Of a stretch of 32,298 nucleotides of DNA, positions 9,175 to 17,596 are shown piece by piece. Below the pieces are notes generated by a model. That model worked only from the letters and a program-made list of their open reading frames with translations. It searched no databases and had not been told where the DNA came from. The translations under genes were made by a program, and so were the position numbers. How positions within the stretch are numbered: the first letter of the stretch is position 1; each line of letters begins with the position of its first letter. This stretch comes from Pseudomonas sp. Irchel s3f7 (GTDB taxonomy: Bacteria > Pseudomonadota > Gammaproteobacteria > Pseudomonadales > Pseudomonadaceae), in assembly GCF_900187615.1 (NCBI RefSeq), contig NZ_FYDO01000009.1:1-32298 (forward strand), in the 5' to 3' direction.

Positions 9175-11445
9175 TCAGAAGCGGCTGGTCACGCTCAGGC
9201 CAACGGTGCGTGGGTCGCCGTAGGTGATGACGTATTGACCAACGGTGCCGTTTGGACGGCCATGGACCTGATAGCGACGGTCGGTGACGTTGTTGACGAA
9301 ACCGGTGACGCTGAGCTTCTCATCCGGGCTGAACCAGGTCAGGCGGGTGTTGGCCAGGGTGTAATGCGGTTGAGTCAGGGTCTTGTCGACGCTGCTTTGG
9401 CGATCGGCGAGGAAGTATTCCTTGTCGCGGAAACTCACGTCGCCGCCGGCCACCAGCTTGCCACCGATCTCCAGCGGGAAGGTGTAGTCGCCACCCAGCG
9501 CCACCACGTTACGCGGCGAGCGCACGAAGCTGTTGCCGCTGTAGTCGCCGGTGACTGCACCTGTGTTGGGGTTGGTGTTCTTGAAGTCGGTGTACTCGGT
9601 GTCGAGGAAGGACACCGCCGCACGCAAGTGCAGGTATTCCGTCGGTTGCGCCTCGAGCTCAAGCTCTGCGCCCTTGACCGTGCCCTTGGCGCCGTTGGTC
9701 AACGCGGTGGTCAGCACCCCGTTATTGACCGTCAACAGGTTCACCTGGATGTCCGAATAGTCGTAGTAGAAGATGTTGGCATTGGCCGTCAGGCGATGAT
9801 CGAACCATTCGGATTTCAGGCCCAGCTCATAGGCATCGAGCTGTTCCGGATCGACCGTGGTCAACTGCGCGAGGCTGGTCGACAGCCCGGTGTTGAAGCC
9901 ACCGGAACGGAAGCCATGGGCATACCGGAAGAACACCCGCACGTTGTCGTTGATCCGGTATTCCGGCGTCAGGTCATAGGTCCAGGCTTCCCAGGTCTTG
10001 TCCTCCTGACGATTGCCGTTGGTACCGACACCGGGCAGCGGCACCAATGGGCCGTTGGCAGTGATGCGGGTCAGTTGGGTCAGGTCAAGATCGATGTCTT
10101 TCTTTTCCTGGGTCCAGCGCAGGCCGCCGGTCACGGAGAAGTTATCGGTGAAGTCGTAGGTCAAGTTGCCGAACAACGCATAACTGTCTGTGGTGTGGTC
10201 GTAGCTCAAGTCACGGAAGGCAGTGGCGCCGCGCGTCTGATTCGAACCGGTGCCGTTAGGCGTCGGGCCGGGTGTGATAATGCGCTGTGCGGAGCTGTCG
10301 AGGTCTTCGTGGAAGTAGTGCGCACCCAGCAACCAGCGCAGGGTTTCCTGCTGCGACGAGGCCAGGCGCAGTTCCTGGGAATACTGCGCGTATTTGTTAT
10401 CGGCACTCGCCGCGCCGTTGACCTCATAAGGTGTGTAGTCGGCGTCGCTGGTGGACTGCCCGCGAATGTAGTCATAGGCACTGATCGAGGTCAGGGTGTA
10501 ATCGCCCAACTGCCAGTTCAGGGTCAGCGAAGTGCCGTCGTGATTGAGCTTGGAGTCTTCATTCACGTTGATGGCGATATCGCGCCCGCTAGGTCTTTCA
10601 TAGCCCACATTGTAGTAACGGCCCAAGGTTAGCGAGCCGTTGCTGCCATCACCTTTGTACTCGCGACTGTGGATCTTCAGCAGCGCCTCAAGATCATCAT
10701 TTATCTGCGCCAGAAACTGCAGGCGCACGGCTTTCTTGTTGACGTCGCCGTAAGTGTTGTCGTCCACCAGGTTCTCCTGGAAGCCGTCACGCTCTTCGGA
10801 ATACAACGAGACCCGCGCCGCGAGTTTCTCATCCACCAGCGCTCCCCCCAGAGCGCCGCTGACGATGCGTTCGTTCTTGGTGCCAAATCCAATCGTGCCG
10901 AAACCGTCCGTGTCGAAGGTCGGTTTTTTGGAGATGACATTCACCGCACCGGCCGTGGTGTTCTTGCCGTACAGCGTGCCTTGCGGACCTCGCAGGATTT
11001 CGATGCGTTCCAGGTCGAACAGCGGCCCACCGCCGGCAATGGGCGCGTTCAGATAGACGTCATCGGCGTAGATCCCCACGGGGAAAACCGTTGCAGCGCC
11101 GGTATCCCCGGTGCCGAGACCACGGATGTACCAACGTGGCCGGCCATCGCCGTCCGGGTTTTTTGCCGAGGCGTTGGGCACGAAAGTGGTGATGTCGCCC
11201 ATGTTGCGCACGCCGTCGGCCACCAGGCTGGTGCCTTGTACCGCGGAGACGGCCACCGGCACTTCCTGCAGGGTTTCTTCCTTGTGTTGGGCGGTGACGG
11301 TCACGGTCTTGAGCGAAGGCTCGGTTGCGGTTTTCTGGCTGTCCACTTCTGTGGCTTCTGCTGCCAGCAATCCCTCGCTGACGCCGCCCCCGGCCAGCAA
11401 CAAGGTTAGCCAGATACTCTTGGTGATCGGATTAAGTTTATGCAT
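9175..11445 (-). CDS. TonB-dependent outer-membrane receptor, FecA-like class
   Basis: 756 residues. The signal peptide is about residues 1-29 (ends GLLAAEA), with a TonB-box-like LKTVTVTAQ after it. The plug carries VRNMGDITTFVPNAS, PRWYIRGLGTGDTG and FDLERIEILRGPQGTLYGKN. The barrel has the typical VFFRYAHGFRSGGFN and VTGFVNNVTDRRY segments and ends in SVTSRF. GGGGGAAA lies before the ATG. A sigma-54 promoter stands 38 bases upstream, tying it to the sulfur regulon suggested here. Ligand unknown. Confidence 0.92.
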   Translation of the reverse strand: MHKLNPITKSIWLTLLLAGGGVSEGLLAAEATEVDSQKTATEPSLKTVTVTAQHKEETLQEVPVAVSAVQGTSLVADGVRNMGDITTFVPNASAKNPDGDGRPRWYIRGLGTGDTGAATVFPVGIYADDVYLNAPIAGGGPLFDLERIEILRGPQGTLYGKNTTAGAVNVISKKPTFDTDGFGTIGFGTKNERIVSGALGGALVDEKLAARVSLYSEERDGFQENLVDDNTYGDVNKKAVRLQFLAQINDDLEALLKIHSREYKGDGSNGSLTLGRYYNVGYERPSGRDIAINVNEDSKLNHDGTSLTLNWQLGDYTLTSISAYDYIRGQSTSDADYTPYEVNGAASADNKYAQYSQELRLASSQQETLRWLLGAHYFHEDLDSSAQRIITPGPTPNGTGSNQTRGATAFRDLSYDHTTDSYALFGNLTYDFTDNFSVTGGLRWTQEKKDIDLDLTQLTRITANGPLVPLPGVGTNGNRQEDKTWEAWTYDLTPEYRINDNVRVFFRYAHGFRSGGFNTGLSTSLAQLTTVDPEQLDAYELGLKSEWFDHRLTANANIFYYDYSDIQVNLLTVNNGVLTTALTNGAKGTVKGAELELEAQPTEYLHLRAAVSFLDTEYTDFKNTNPNTGAVTGDYSGNSFVRSPRNVVALGGDYTFPLEIGGKLVAGGDVSFRDKEYFLADRQSSVDKTLTQPHYTLANTRLTWFSPDEKLSVTGFVNNVTDRRYQVHGRPNGTVGQYVITYGDPRTVGLSVTSRF

Positions 11446-11483
11446 TTATATTTCCCCCAATAAAGTTTCGCTAGTAGGGGTAG

Positions 11484-11499
11484 AGCAGAGATCGTGCCA
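11484..11499 (-). promoter_or_regulatory. Sigma-54 promoter of the TonB-dependent receptor
   Basis: On the minus strand TGGCACGATCTCTGCT has a perfect -24 element and a CTGCT -12 element at exact GG-N10-GC spacing, 38 bases upstream of the ATG at 11445. Confidence 0.8.
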
Positions 11500-11660
11500 A
11501 GAGGTTTTACGAGTGATTTTGTTTTGTTAAGTGACTGTATTTAAAGGGTTATGTTGTTATTGAAAGTTGTGTTTGTGGAGATTTTCCAGCGTTTTTTTAG
11601 TTAGGCTGCGGGCGAGTTCAAGAGCCTGTCAGCTATTCAGCAGAAAGTTGTTTGGTGGGT

Positions 11661-11677
11661 GTTGCTGGAGCAGCAGG
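11661..11677. promoter_or_regulatory. Candidate activator-binding inverted repeat
   Basis: GTTGCTG-GAG-CAGCAGG, followed by CGTCGC, is centred about 180 bases upstream of the sigma-54 -12 element. A weaker second copy (TTGCCT-GGC-CAGCAA, 11695-11709) follows at a 33-base offset, close to three helical turns. Confidence 0.55.
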
Positions 11678-11727
11678 CGTCGCAGGAAAGAGTGTTGCCT
11701 GGCCAGCAATTCATTGGCCGTGGGGAC

Positions 11728-11800
11728 GCCATCGCCAGCAAGCCGGCTCCTACCGGTCGTGCGCAAACCATGTAGGAGCCGGCTTGCCGGCGATGGCGGT
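11728..11800. repeat. REP pair (BIME)
   Basis: An inverted REP (ATCGCCAGCAAGCCGGCTCC at 11731) and a forward REP (GTAGGAGCCGGCTTGCCGGC at 11772) lie between the DszB-like gene end and the receptor promoter region. Confidence 0.8.
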
Positions 11801-11819
11801 ATTACAGGCGATGAGGCAC

Positions 11820-12878
11820 TCAAACCGCCAGGCGGGAAGTGGAGCCAATGACATTTTCCAGCACGCTGAAATCGATCCAGTCGCGCACATCGAATCGTCG
11901 CGGGATGAAATCCCAGCGATGCAGGAAATCGGTGAAATCCTGCAACGCTTCGATGGAGCGCGAATCCAGCGTGGTGCGCAAGCGCCGATGGGCGTCTTCA
12001 CCGTAGGCGGCGGCTACCCAATACTCACTGGTGTTCAGTTCACGGGCCAGGAAGCGTCGGGTTTCATCCGGATTGGCCCAGGCCCATTGCTCGGTGCGCA
12101 GCACGGTATCGACGATTTTCACGCTGGCGTCGAAATGCTCGTGCAGCAAATGGGTGTCCACGGTCAGGGTTCGGGGCGTGCCGTTGTTCGAGCGAATCAG
12201 CGGGTCCGGATGGGAGCCGGTATCGACCACCACCTGCAAGCCGAACTCATGGGCCAGGTGCACCGCATGCGCGCCCTTGAGAAAAATCGCGTCGATGTCA
12301 CCGCGCAGCAAACCGATCAGCTCATTGTTGCGCTTGCTGACGCGGGTGACTTCCAGGCTGACTTCCGAACCATAGACATGCTGCTTCTGATCGTCGCTGT
12401 AGGTCCCGCCATAGGGGTAGTCCACCAGTTCGACGTCGGCCACTGTCAGGCCTTCGAGCTTAAGGGCGTTTTCCAGGCCGCGCAGGGCTTGGGCACGGGT
12501 GAAGTCAATCTGCACGTTGGCCCATTTCGGCAGGCCGAAACGACGGTTTTTCAGGTCGCGAATGCTCTTGATTCCGCTTTCCTCGGTGGTCAGGATCAAC
12601 TGCACCTCGTCACTCCAGGACAGCCCCAGTACCCGGGTTTGTACGCCGCTGGCATAGGCCCAGATGGCCGGGATATTGCCGCCATGACGCACCGAGTTTT
12701 TCAGGTGATGGTCGTAATGGGCTTCGCGAACTTCCCGCTCGCTGGACTCGCGCAGGGATTGGATGTTGGTGCCGAACGGCAGAAAGGCTTCCGCCAGTCG
12801 ACCGGACTGCACGGCGATGCCAAGCCCCGTGGGAACAGGGCTATGGGTGTACCAAAGCGTATCGAGTGGCTTGCTCAT
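11820..12878 (-). CDS. DszB-like desulfinase-family protein with Ser in place of catalytic Cys
   Basis: 352 residues, no signal peptide, so probably cytoplasmic although such proteins are often called ABC substrate-binding proteins. The N-terminus LWYTHSPVPTG aligns with TYSNCPVPN of DszB (2'-hydroxybiphenyl-2-sulfinate desulfinase). His54 and Arg64 of HYDHHLKNSVRHGG match DszB His60 and Arg70 with the same ten-residue spacing. The position of DszB Cys27 is Ser13. The C-terminal FTDFLHRWDFIPRRFDVRDW also matches the family. It follows the Cys-containing paralogue at 12915 in the same orientation. Without the nucleophile it may be a binding protein, a partner subunit or an altered enzyme; desulfinase activity is doubtful. 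Confidence 0.8.
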   Translation of the reverse strand: MSKPLDTLWYTHSPVPTGLGIAVQSGRLAEAFLPFGTNIQSLRESSEREVREAHYDHHLKNSVRHGGNIPAIWAYASGVQTRVLGLSWSDEVQLILTTEESGIKSIRDLKNRRFGLPKWANVQIDFTRAQALRGLENALKLEGLTVADVELVDYPYGGTYSDDQKQHVYGSEVSLEVTRVSKRNNELIGLLRGDIDAIFLKGAHAVHLAHEFGLQVVVDTGSHPDPLIRSNNGTPRTLTVDTHLLHEHFDASVKIVDTVLRTEQWAWANPDETRRFLARELNTSEYWVAAAYGEDAHRRLRTTLDSRSIEALQDFTDFLHRWDFIPRRFDVRDWIDFSVLENVIGSTSRLAV

Positions 12879-12914
12879 AAAGGCCTTCAGTTCGAATCCA
12901 TGAAACCTGGCGGG

Positions 12915-13967
12915 TTATCCGGCCAGTGCGGTGGGTGTTTGCAGCAACGCATCCAGCGGTCGACGATCGATCCAGTCGCGCACGTCGAAGCTTTTCGGGA
13001 TGAAGCGCCAGCGATGCAGGAAGTGGGTGAAGTCCTGCAAGGCGTCGATCGCCTGTTCATCCAGTTCAGTGCGCAGGCGCAGGTGAGCGTCGTCGCCATA
13101 CGCGGCGCTGACCCAATACTCACTGCTGTTGGTTTCGTGGGCGAGGTAGCGGCGGGTGTCCTGCGGATTTTTGTGGGCCCAGTGTTCGGCGCGCCGCACG
13201 GAATCGAGAATCCCGGTGGCGACATCGAAATGCTGGTCCAGCAGGTTCAGGTCCACCGCCAGGGTGCGCGGGGTGCCGTTGTTGCTACGGATCAGTGGTT
13301 CGGGGTGCGAGCCGGTGTCGATGACCGTGTGCAGGCCGAATTCATGGGCGTGCCGGGCGGCGCTGGCGCCCTTGAGGAAGATCGCGTCGACTTCACCTCG
13401 CAACAAGCCGACCAACTCAAGGTTGCGACCTTCGACACGTTGGGTGCTGACCGGCGTGCCGTTGACGGTGCTCACCTGCGGGTCGCTGAAGGTGCCGGCG
13501 TACTGGAAATTCACCAGTTGCACATCGCCGACCTGCAGGCCTTCGAGTTTCAGGGCGTTTTCCAGGCCGCGCAGGGCCTGGGCACGGGTGAAGTCGATCT
13601 GCGCGCCGGCCCAGTCAGGCAAGCCGAAACGGCGGCCCTTGAGGTCCTTGACGGTTTTGATACCGCTGTCCGGTCGGGTCAGGATCAATTGCACTTCGTC
13701 GGCCCACGACAGGCCGATGACCCGCGTCTCACGGCCTTGGGCACGGGCCCAGATTGCCGGGATGTTGCCACCGTGGCGTACCGAGTTGCGCAGGGTATGG
13801 TCGAAATGCGACTCACGCACGGCCTGGTCGCTGGATTCGCGCAGTGACTGGACTTGCGTGCCCAGCGCGCCGACGGTGTCTTGCAGCCAGCCTTTTTGCA
13901 CGGCAATGCCCAGCCCGGTAGGGACCGGGCAACGGGTGTACCACAGCGTGTCGAGGGGTTGAGTCAT
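12915..13967 (-). CDS. DszB-like sulfinate desulfinase candidate
   Basis: 350 residues without a signal peptide. It has all three DszB active-site positions: Cys13 in YTRCPVPTG, His54 in SHFDHTLRN and Arg64 in VRHGGNIP, with His-Arg spacing as in DszB. The enzyme family hydrolyses an aryl sulfinate to the arene or phenol plus sulfite. The fold is that of type II periplasmic binding proteins, which explains transporter-type annotation. The ATG at 13967 has GGGAG in front and begins 20 bases after the stop of the SsuD-like monooxygenase; open frame continues upstream but is antisense-like. It forms a tandem paralogous pair with 11820-12878. Substrate unknown. Confidence 0.82.
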   Translation of the reverse strand: MTQPLDTLWYTRCPVPTGLGIAVQKGWLQDTVGALGTQVQSLRESSDQAVRESHFDHTLRNSVRHGGNIPAIWARAQGRETRVIGLSWADEVQLILTRPDSGIKTVKDLKGRRFGLPDWAGAQIDFTRAQALRGLENALKLEGLQVGDVQLVNFQYAGTFSDPQVSTVNGTPVSTQRVEGRNLELVGLLRGEVDAIFLKGASAARHAHEFGLHTVIDTGSHPEPLIRSNNGTPRTLAVDLNLLDQHFDVATGILDSVRRAEHWAHKNPQDTRRYLAHETNSSEYWVSAAYGDDAHLRLRTELDEQAIDALQDFTHFLHRWRFIPKSFDVRDWIDRRPLDALLQTPTALAG

Positions 13968-13987
13968 CAGTGTTTCTCCCGCAGCGC

Positions 13988-15148
13988 TCAGGCGCTGGCT
14001 TTCAATTGAGATGCCGTTTGGACTGCAGGGCGTTGGTGCACCAGCGGCAGGACTTCCTGGCCGATACGCAGGGCTTCTTCCAGGTGGGGGTTGCCGGCGA
14101 GGATAAAGGTCGAGAAGCCGGCGTCGCGGTACTCCACCAGGCGTTCGGCGATGTTCTCGTGACTGCCCACCAGACCCACGGTCGGACCCGGTTTGGCCTT
14201 GGCGAAACCGGCCCACAGGTTCGGTCCGATAATCAGGTCGTCGAAGCGGTCGATGTTCTGGTGGTAGGCGGTCTGGCGTGCGCCGCCAACCGAATCGGAG
14301 CCACTGGTGAAACCCTTGGCCACCGCGCTGCTTTTGCCTTCGAGCCTGTCGAACTGGCGACGCAAATCTTTCCACGCCAGGTCTTCGGTTTCCCGGGCGA
14401 ACAGGTCAACCCGCAGGCCGAAGCGCACGCTGCGACCCTGTTTATCTGCCAGTTCACGCACGCGTTCGATGTGCGGCTTGAGCTTGTCGATGGGCTCGGC
14501 CCAGTTCAGGTAGACGTCGGCATGTTTGGCGGCCACGTCGAGGGCTGCGTCGGAGAAACCGGAAAAATACACCCCGGGTTTGCGCTCATTTTGCAGACCG
14601 TGGGGCAGGGCGCCGTTCTCCAGCTGGTAGATATCGCCGTCATAGGAGAAACGCTCGTTTTGCCAAAGCCCCTGGATGATGTCGAGGAATTCGCCGGTAC
14701 GTTTGTAGCGCAGGTCATGTTCCAGGAAGTCGCCATTGGCCCGCTGACTGGCTGGGTTGCCGCCGGTGATGATGTTCCACTCCAGGCGACCGCGGCTGAG
14801 GTTTTGCAAGATAGCCGCTTGTTGTGCGGCATAGGCCGGCAAGGTCCAGGTGGCCTGGAACGCGATCAGGAATTTGATGCGTCGGGTTTCCCGGGCGAGT
14901 GCGGCTGCGGCGATCCATGGCTCGGGGCCGGTAGGCAACAAGGCGCCTTCGAAACCGGCCAGTTCGGCGGCCTTGGCGACTTGGGCGATGTAATCGATGT
15001 AGGTGAAGTCATCCGGTTCACCGTTTGGCAGGCGCCCGGGTGCGATGTTGCCGGGGCGATAGTGCGGGTTGCCGCGGTTGTGTTTGTCGGTGGTCAGTTG
15101 CGGACCATCGGTGCCCAGCGGCAGGCGCCAGAAAAATTCAGTGCTCAT
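13988..15148 (-). CDS. SsuD-like FMNH2-dependent monooxygenase
   Basis: 386-residue bacterial luciferase-like monooxygenase. It resembles alkanesulfonate monooxygenase SsuD in FFWRLPLGTDG at the N-terminus, NLSRGRLEWNIITGGNP, GPNLWAG and the C-terminal STFILAGNPHLEEALRIG. By recall of E. coli SsuD, Arg226 is kept in RFGLRVD but the His two residues later (His228) is Asp, and the loop containing Cys54 differs (LPTGPEPW). The substrate may therefore not be a simple alkanesulfonate. Start at 15148 (MSTEFFW) has CAGGAG in front; a TTG six codons earlier is less likely. First gene of an operon with the two DszB-like genes. Confidence 0.88.
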   Translation of the reverse strand: MSTEFFWRLPLGTDGPQLTTDKHNRGNPHYRPGNIAPGRLPNGEPDDFTYIDYIAQVAKAAELAGFEGALLPTGPEPWIAAAALARETRRIKFLIAFQATWTLPAYAAQQAAILQNLSRGRLEWNIITGGNPASQRANGDFLEHDLRYKRTGEFLDIIQGLWQNERFSYDGDIYQLENGALPHGLQNERKPGVYFSGFSDAALDVAAKHADVYLNWAEPIDKLKPHIERVRELADKQGRSVRFGLRVDLFARETEDLAWKDLRRQFDRLEGKSSAVAKGFTSGSDSVGGARQTAYHQNIDRFDDLIIGPNLWAGFAKAKPGPTVGLVGSHENIAERLVEYRDAGFSTFILAGNPHLEEALRIGQEVLPLVHQRPAVQTASQLKASA

Positions 15149-15212
15149 GGGATGCTCCTGATTCAATTACCCGTTGCCTCGCGCAGGTGCGAGGACGTCT
15201 TGTGGGGGTGAT

Positions 15213-15228
15213 TGCAACGGACATGCCA
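15213..15228 (-). promoter_or_regulatory. Sigma-54 promoter of the SsuD-like/DszB-like operon
   Basis: On the minus strand TGGCATGTCCGTTGCA differs from the consensus TGGCACG-N4-TTGCA at one position (C to T), with exact GG-N10-GC spacing. It lies 64 bases upstream of the ATG at 15148. Confidence 0.8.
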
Positions 15229-15303
15229 TGGTCGAAAAGCGGGGTTCTGGCCAGTAGGGCCGGACGTTTGGCGGGGAATCCCGGAGGGAAGGCAGGCGAC
15301 GGT

Positions 15304-15320
15304 GCTGCTGTAGCAGCAGC
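15304..15320. promoter_or_regulatory. Candidate activator-binding inverted repeat
   Basis: GCTGCTG-TAG-CAGCAGC is a perfect dyad with 7-bp arms, about 97 bases upstream of the -12 element. On the minus strand it is followed by ACCGTCGC, as in the other three sites. A half-site TTGCTG lies 11 bases away. Confidence 0.55.
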
Positions 15321-15374
15321 CCGTCAGCAATGGGTGTTCAGGGTGCAACAAGCAATGTTTATCGCCCGTGCATC

Positions 15375-15720
15375 TGTAAGCGCCGGCTTGCTGGCGATGA
15401 GGCCACTGGCTTTTGTGCGATCTTGAGGGCGCCATCGCCGGCAAGCCAGCTCCTACAAGTCCGCGTTGTGAACCCAATCCCGTAGGAGCCGGCTTGCTGG
15501 CGATGAGGCCACTGGCTTTTGTGCGATCTTGAGGGCGCCATCGCCGGCAAGCCAGCTCCTACAAGTCCGCGTTGTGAACCCGATCCCGTAGGAGCCGGCT
15601 TGCTGGCGATGAGGCCGCTGGAATTTATGCGATCTTGAGGGCGCCATCGCCGGCAAGCCAGCTCCTACAAGTCCGCGCTGTGAACCCGATTTTGTAGGAG
15701 CCGGCTTGCTGGCGATGGCG
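15375..15720. repeat. Tandem REP-pair array, about 106-bp period
   Basis: Forward REPs start at 15375, 15482, 15588 and 15694, each of the first three paired with an inverted REP (GCCGGCAAGCCAGCTCCTAC) downstream. The copies are nearly identical, including the spacer containing GAACCC. The last half-unit ends eight bases before the stop codon of the ABC exporter gene. Confidence 0.88.
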
Positions 15721-15727
15721 ACCTTAA

Positions 15728-17596
15728 TCACGCTGACGCTGTCGCGACGATCTCATCAATGGACGAACCGGCTTCGGCACTGCGAAGGTACGTCTGGTAC
15801 AGCGCCGCATAAGCACCGCCCTGATCGATCAATTGGCTGTGAGGACCTTGTTCAACCAGGCGGCCCTGACGAATCACCGCGATCCGGTCGGCATCGCGGA
15901 TGGTGGCCAGGCGATGGGCGATGATGATGGCGGTGCGACCTTCGCAGAGTCGGCGAAACGCTCGCTGGATCCGACGCTCGGTATGGATGTCGACGGCAGA
16001 GGTCGCTTCGTCCAGAACGAGCACCGCCGGGTCTGCAAGGTAGGCGCGCACCAGGCAGACCAATTGCCGTTGCCCATGACTCAAGTGCCCACCCAGTGGC
16101 CCGACTTCGGTCTGGTATTGGTGTGGCAAACGCTCCAGCACTTCGTCCGCGCCCAGTTCCCGGGCTGCGGCAATCAGACTCGCGTCATCGGCATGGGGCG
16201 ATGCCAGACGCAGGTTGTCGAGGATGCTGCCGCTGAACAACACATTGTCTTGCAGGACCACTCCGACGTTACGTCGCAGTTCATGTTGAGTCAGATTGCG
16301 AACATCAATGCCATCCAGCCTGACCGCGCCCGACTGCACTTCATAGAAGCGCGTGAGCAACTGCACCAGCGTGCTCTTGCCATGACCCGAGGGGCCGACA
16401 ATCGCCAGCACCTCACCGGCAGGAATGTGCAGGTCAAGATCGTTGATCACCGGCGACGCACTGCTGGCATCGTAACTGAACCGCACTCGTTCAAAACTCA
16501 CTTCACCTCGAGCTTTGCCCACGCGCTGCGGTGTAGCGTTGTCGTTGATTTCCGCACGCGTGTCGAGCAACAGGAAGATTCGCTGTGCCGAAGCCGAACC
16601 CGTGGCATAGCGCTCGAACAGGTCCGACAGCTCCTGCAATGGCCCGAGGAACAGGAATACATAAAACAGACTCTCCGCGATCTGGCCCACGGTCACATCC
16701 GCCTGCGCCAGACCGTAAGCGCCCACCAGCAACAGCACTGCCATGCCAGCCGAACTGAGAAGGGCGGTAAAGGGTGCGAACCAGCCGGACCGCAGGCTGC
16801 CGCGGATCAGCGCCTGATTGAAGTCATCCAGCAGACCGCGATAGCGCCGCAGGTTCGGGGCTTGCTGGGCACACTGCTGCAACATGCGCGCTCCGCTCAC
16901 ACTCTCCACCAGATGCGCGGTGAAGCGGCTGCGGTTCTCCGCGACCTTGGCCCAGTTGCGCTGGGAGATGCGTTTGAAACTCCAGGTCGCCAGCACCAGC
17001 AAAGGCACCGTGGCGGCGAGGCTCAGAAAGAACCGTGGATCGATTCGCCACAGCATCACTGACGCCAGTGCGCAACGCAGCAAAGCGCCCAGCAACTCGG
17101 GTGGTCCCTGGATCAGCAACGGTTCTAGGGCATCGACATCCCGGTCGACACGGGAAATGATCCGTCCGGCCTTGGTTCGGTCGAAATAGCTGACGCTCAG
17201 GCTCTGGACATGCGCAAACACCCGAACCCGCAGGTCATTCAACACCCGGATCGCCGCACTACCGGCCACGAACTGCGAAACCCCCGCGAGCAGAAAGCGC
17301 CCGAGCCAACTGGCCGCCAATCCCAGGCCAAGCCAGAGTACGAGTCGCTCATCGAGCAACCAGTGATCGTTGTGTTGAATCAGCCCTCGGTCGAGCAATT
17401 CACGGACGAACCAGGGGCGCAGGAACACCGTGAATACCAGCAGCAGCTCGATGCCGATGACGCCGACAATGTGTCGGCGAATCGGTTTCAGCAGCGGTAG
17501 CAGCCGACTGAACATGCTGCGGTCGAGGGCTTTTTTGGCCAGCATTTCTTCAATTTCGATATCGCTCAAGGCTTTGCCGGCGATTGGGTTAGCCAT
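15728..17596 (-). CDS. ABC exporter half-transporter with consensus ATP site
   Basis: 622 residues: an ABC transporter type 1 membrane domain (about 30-330) then a nucleotide-binding domain. Walker A is GPSGHGKSTLV, Walker B with catalytic Glu is VLVLDEATSAVD, and the H-loop is IIIAHRLATI. The signature motif is LSHGQRQ instead of LSGGQ. It overlaps the preceding half-transporter gene by eight bases, indicating translational coupling and a heterodimer of the MdlAB type. Cargo is unknown; export of a by-product or thiol is only a guess from the location. Confidence 0.9.
   Translation of the reverse strand: MANPIAGKALSDIEIEEMLAKKALDRSMFSRLLPLLKPIRRHIVGVIGIELLLVFTVFLRPWFVRELLDRGLIQHNDHWLLDERLVLWLGLGLAASWLGRFLLAGVSQFVAGSAAIRVLNDLRVRVFAHVQSLSVSYFDRTKAGRIISRVDRDVDALEPLLIQGPPELLGALLRCALASVMLWRIDPRFFLSLAATVPLLVLATWSFKRISQRNWAKVAENRSRFTAHLVESVSGARMLQQCAQQAPNLRRYRGLLDDFNQALIRGSLRSGWFAPFTALLSSAGMAVLLLVGAYGLAQADVTVGQIAESLFYVFLFLGPLQELSDLFERYATGSASAQRIFLLLDTRAEINDNATPQRVGKARGEVSFERVRFSYDASSASPVINDLDLHIPAGEVLAIVGPSGHGKSTLVQLLTRFYEVQSGAVRLDGIDVRNLTQHELRRNVGVVLQDNVLFSGSILDNLRLASPHADDASLIAAARELGADEVLERLPHQYQTEVGPLGGHLSHGQRQLVCLVRAYLADPAVLVLDEATSAVDIHTERRIQRAFRRLCEGRTAIIIAHRLATIRDADRIAVIRQGRLVEQGPHSQLIDQGGAYAALYQTYLRSAEAGSSIDEIVATASA

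Larger units (their letters stand above)
11446..11819. other. Regulatory gene-free region upstream of the receptor
   Basis: 374 bases without a credible gene. It is unusually AT-rich around 11500-11600. It holds a sigma-54 promoter (11484-11499), a candidate activator dyad (11661-11677) with a weaker second copy (11695-11709), and a REP pair (11728-11800). Confidence 0.7.
15149..15374. other. Regulatory region upstream of the monooxygenase-DszB operon
   Basis: No gene is seen here. It holds a sigma-54 promoter at 15213-15228 and a strong inverted repeat at 15304-15320. It is bounded by a REP array that fills 15375-15720. Confidence 0.65.

Noticed and set aside
11820..13967. Reading the two DszB-like proteins as the missing periplasmic binding proteins of the importer at 3831-6169
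   Set aside because: Neither has a signal peptide or lipobox, and the DszB-type His and Arg pattern is retained; not fully excluded for the Ser-containing copy.
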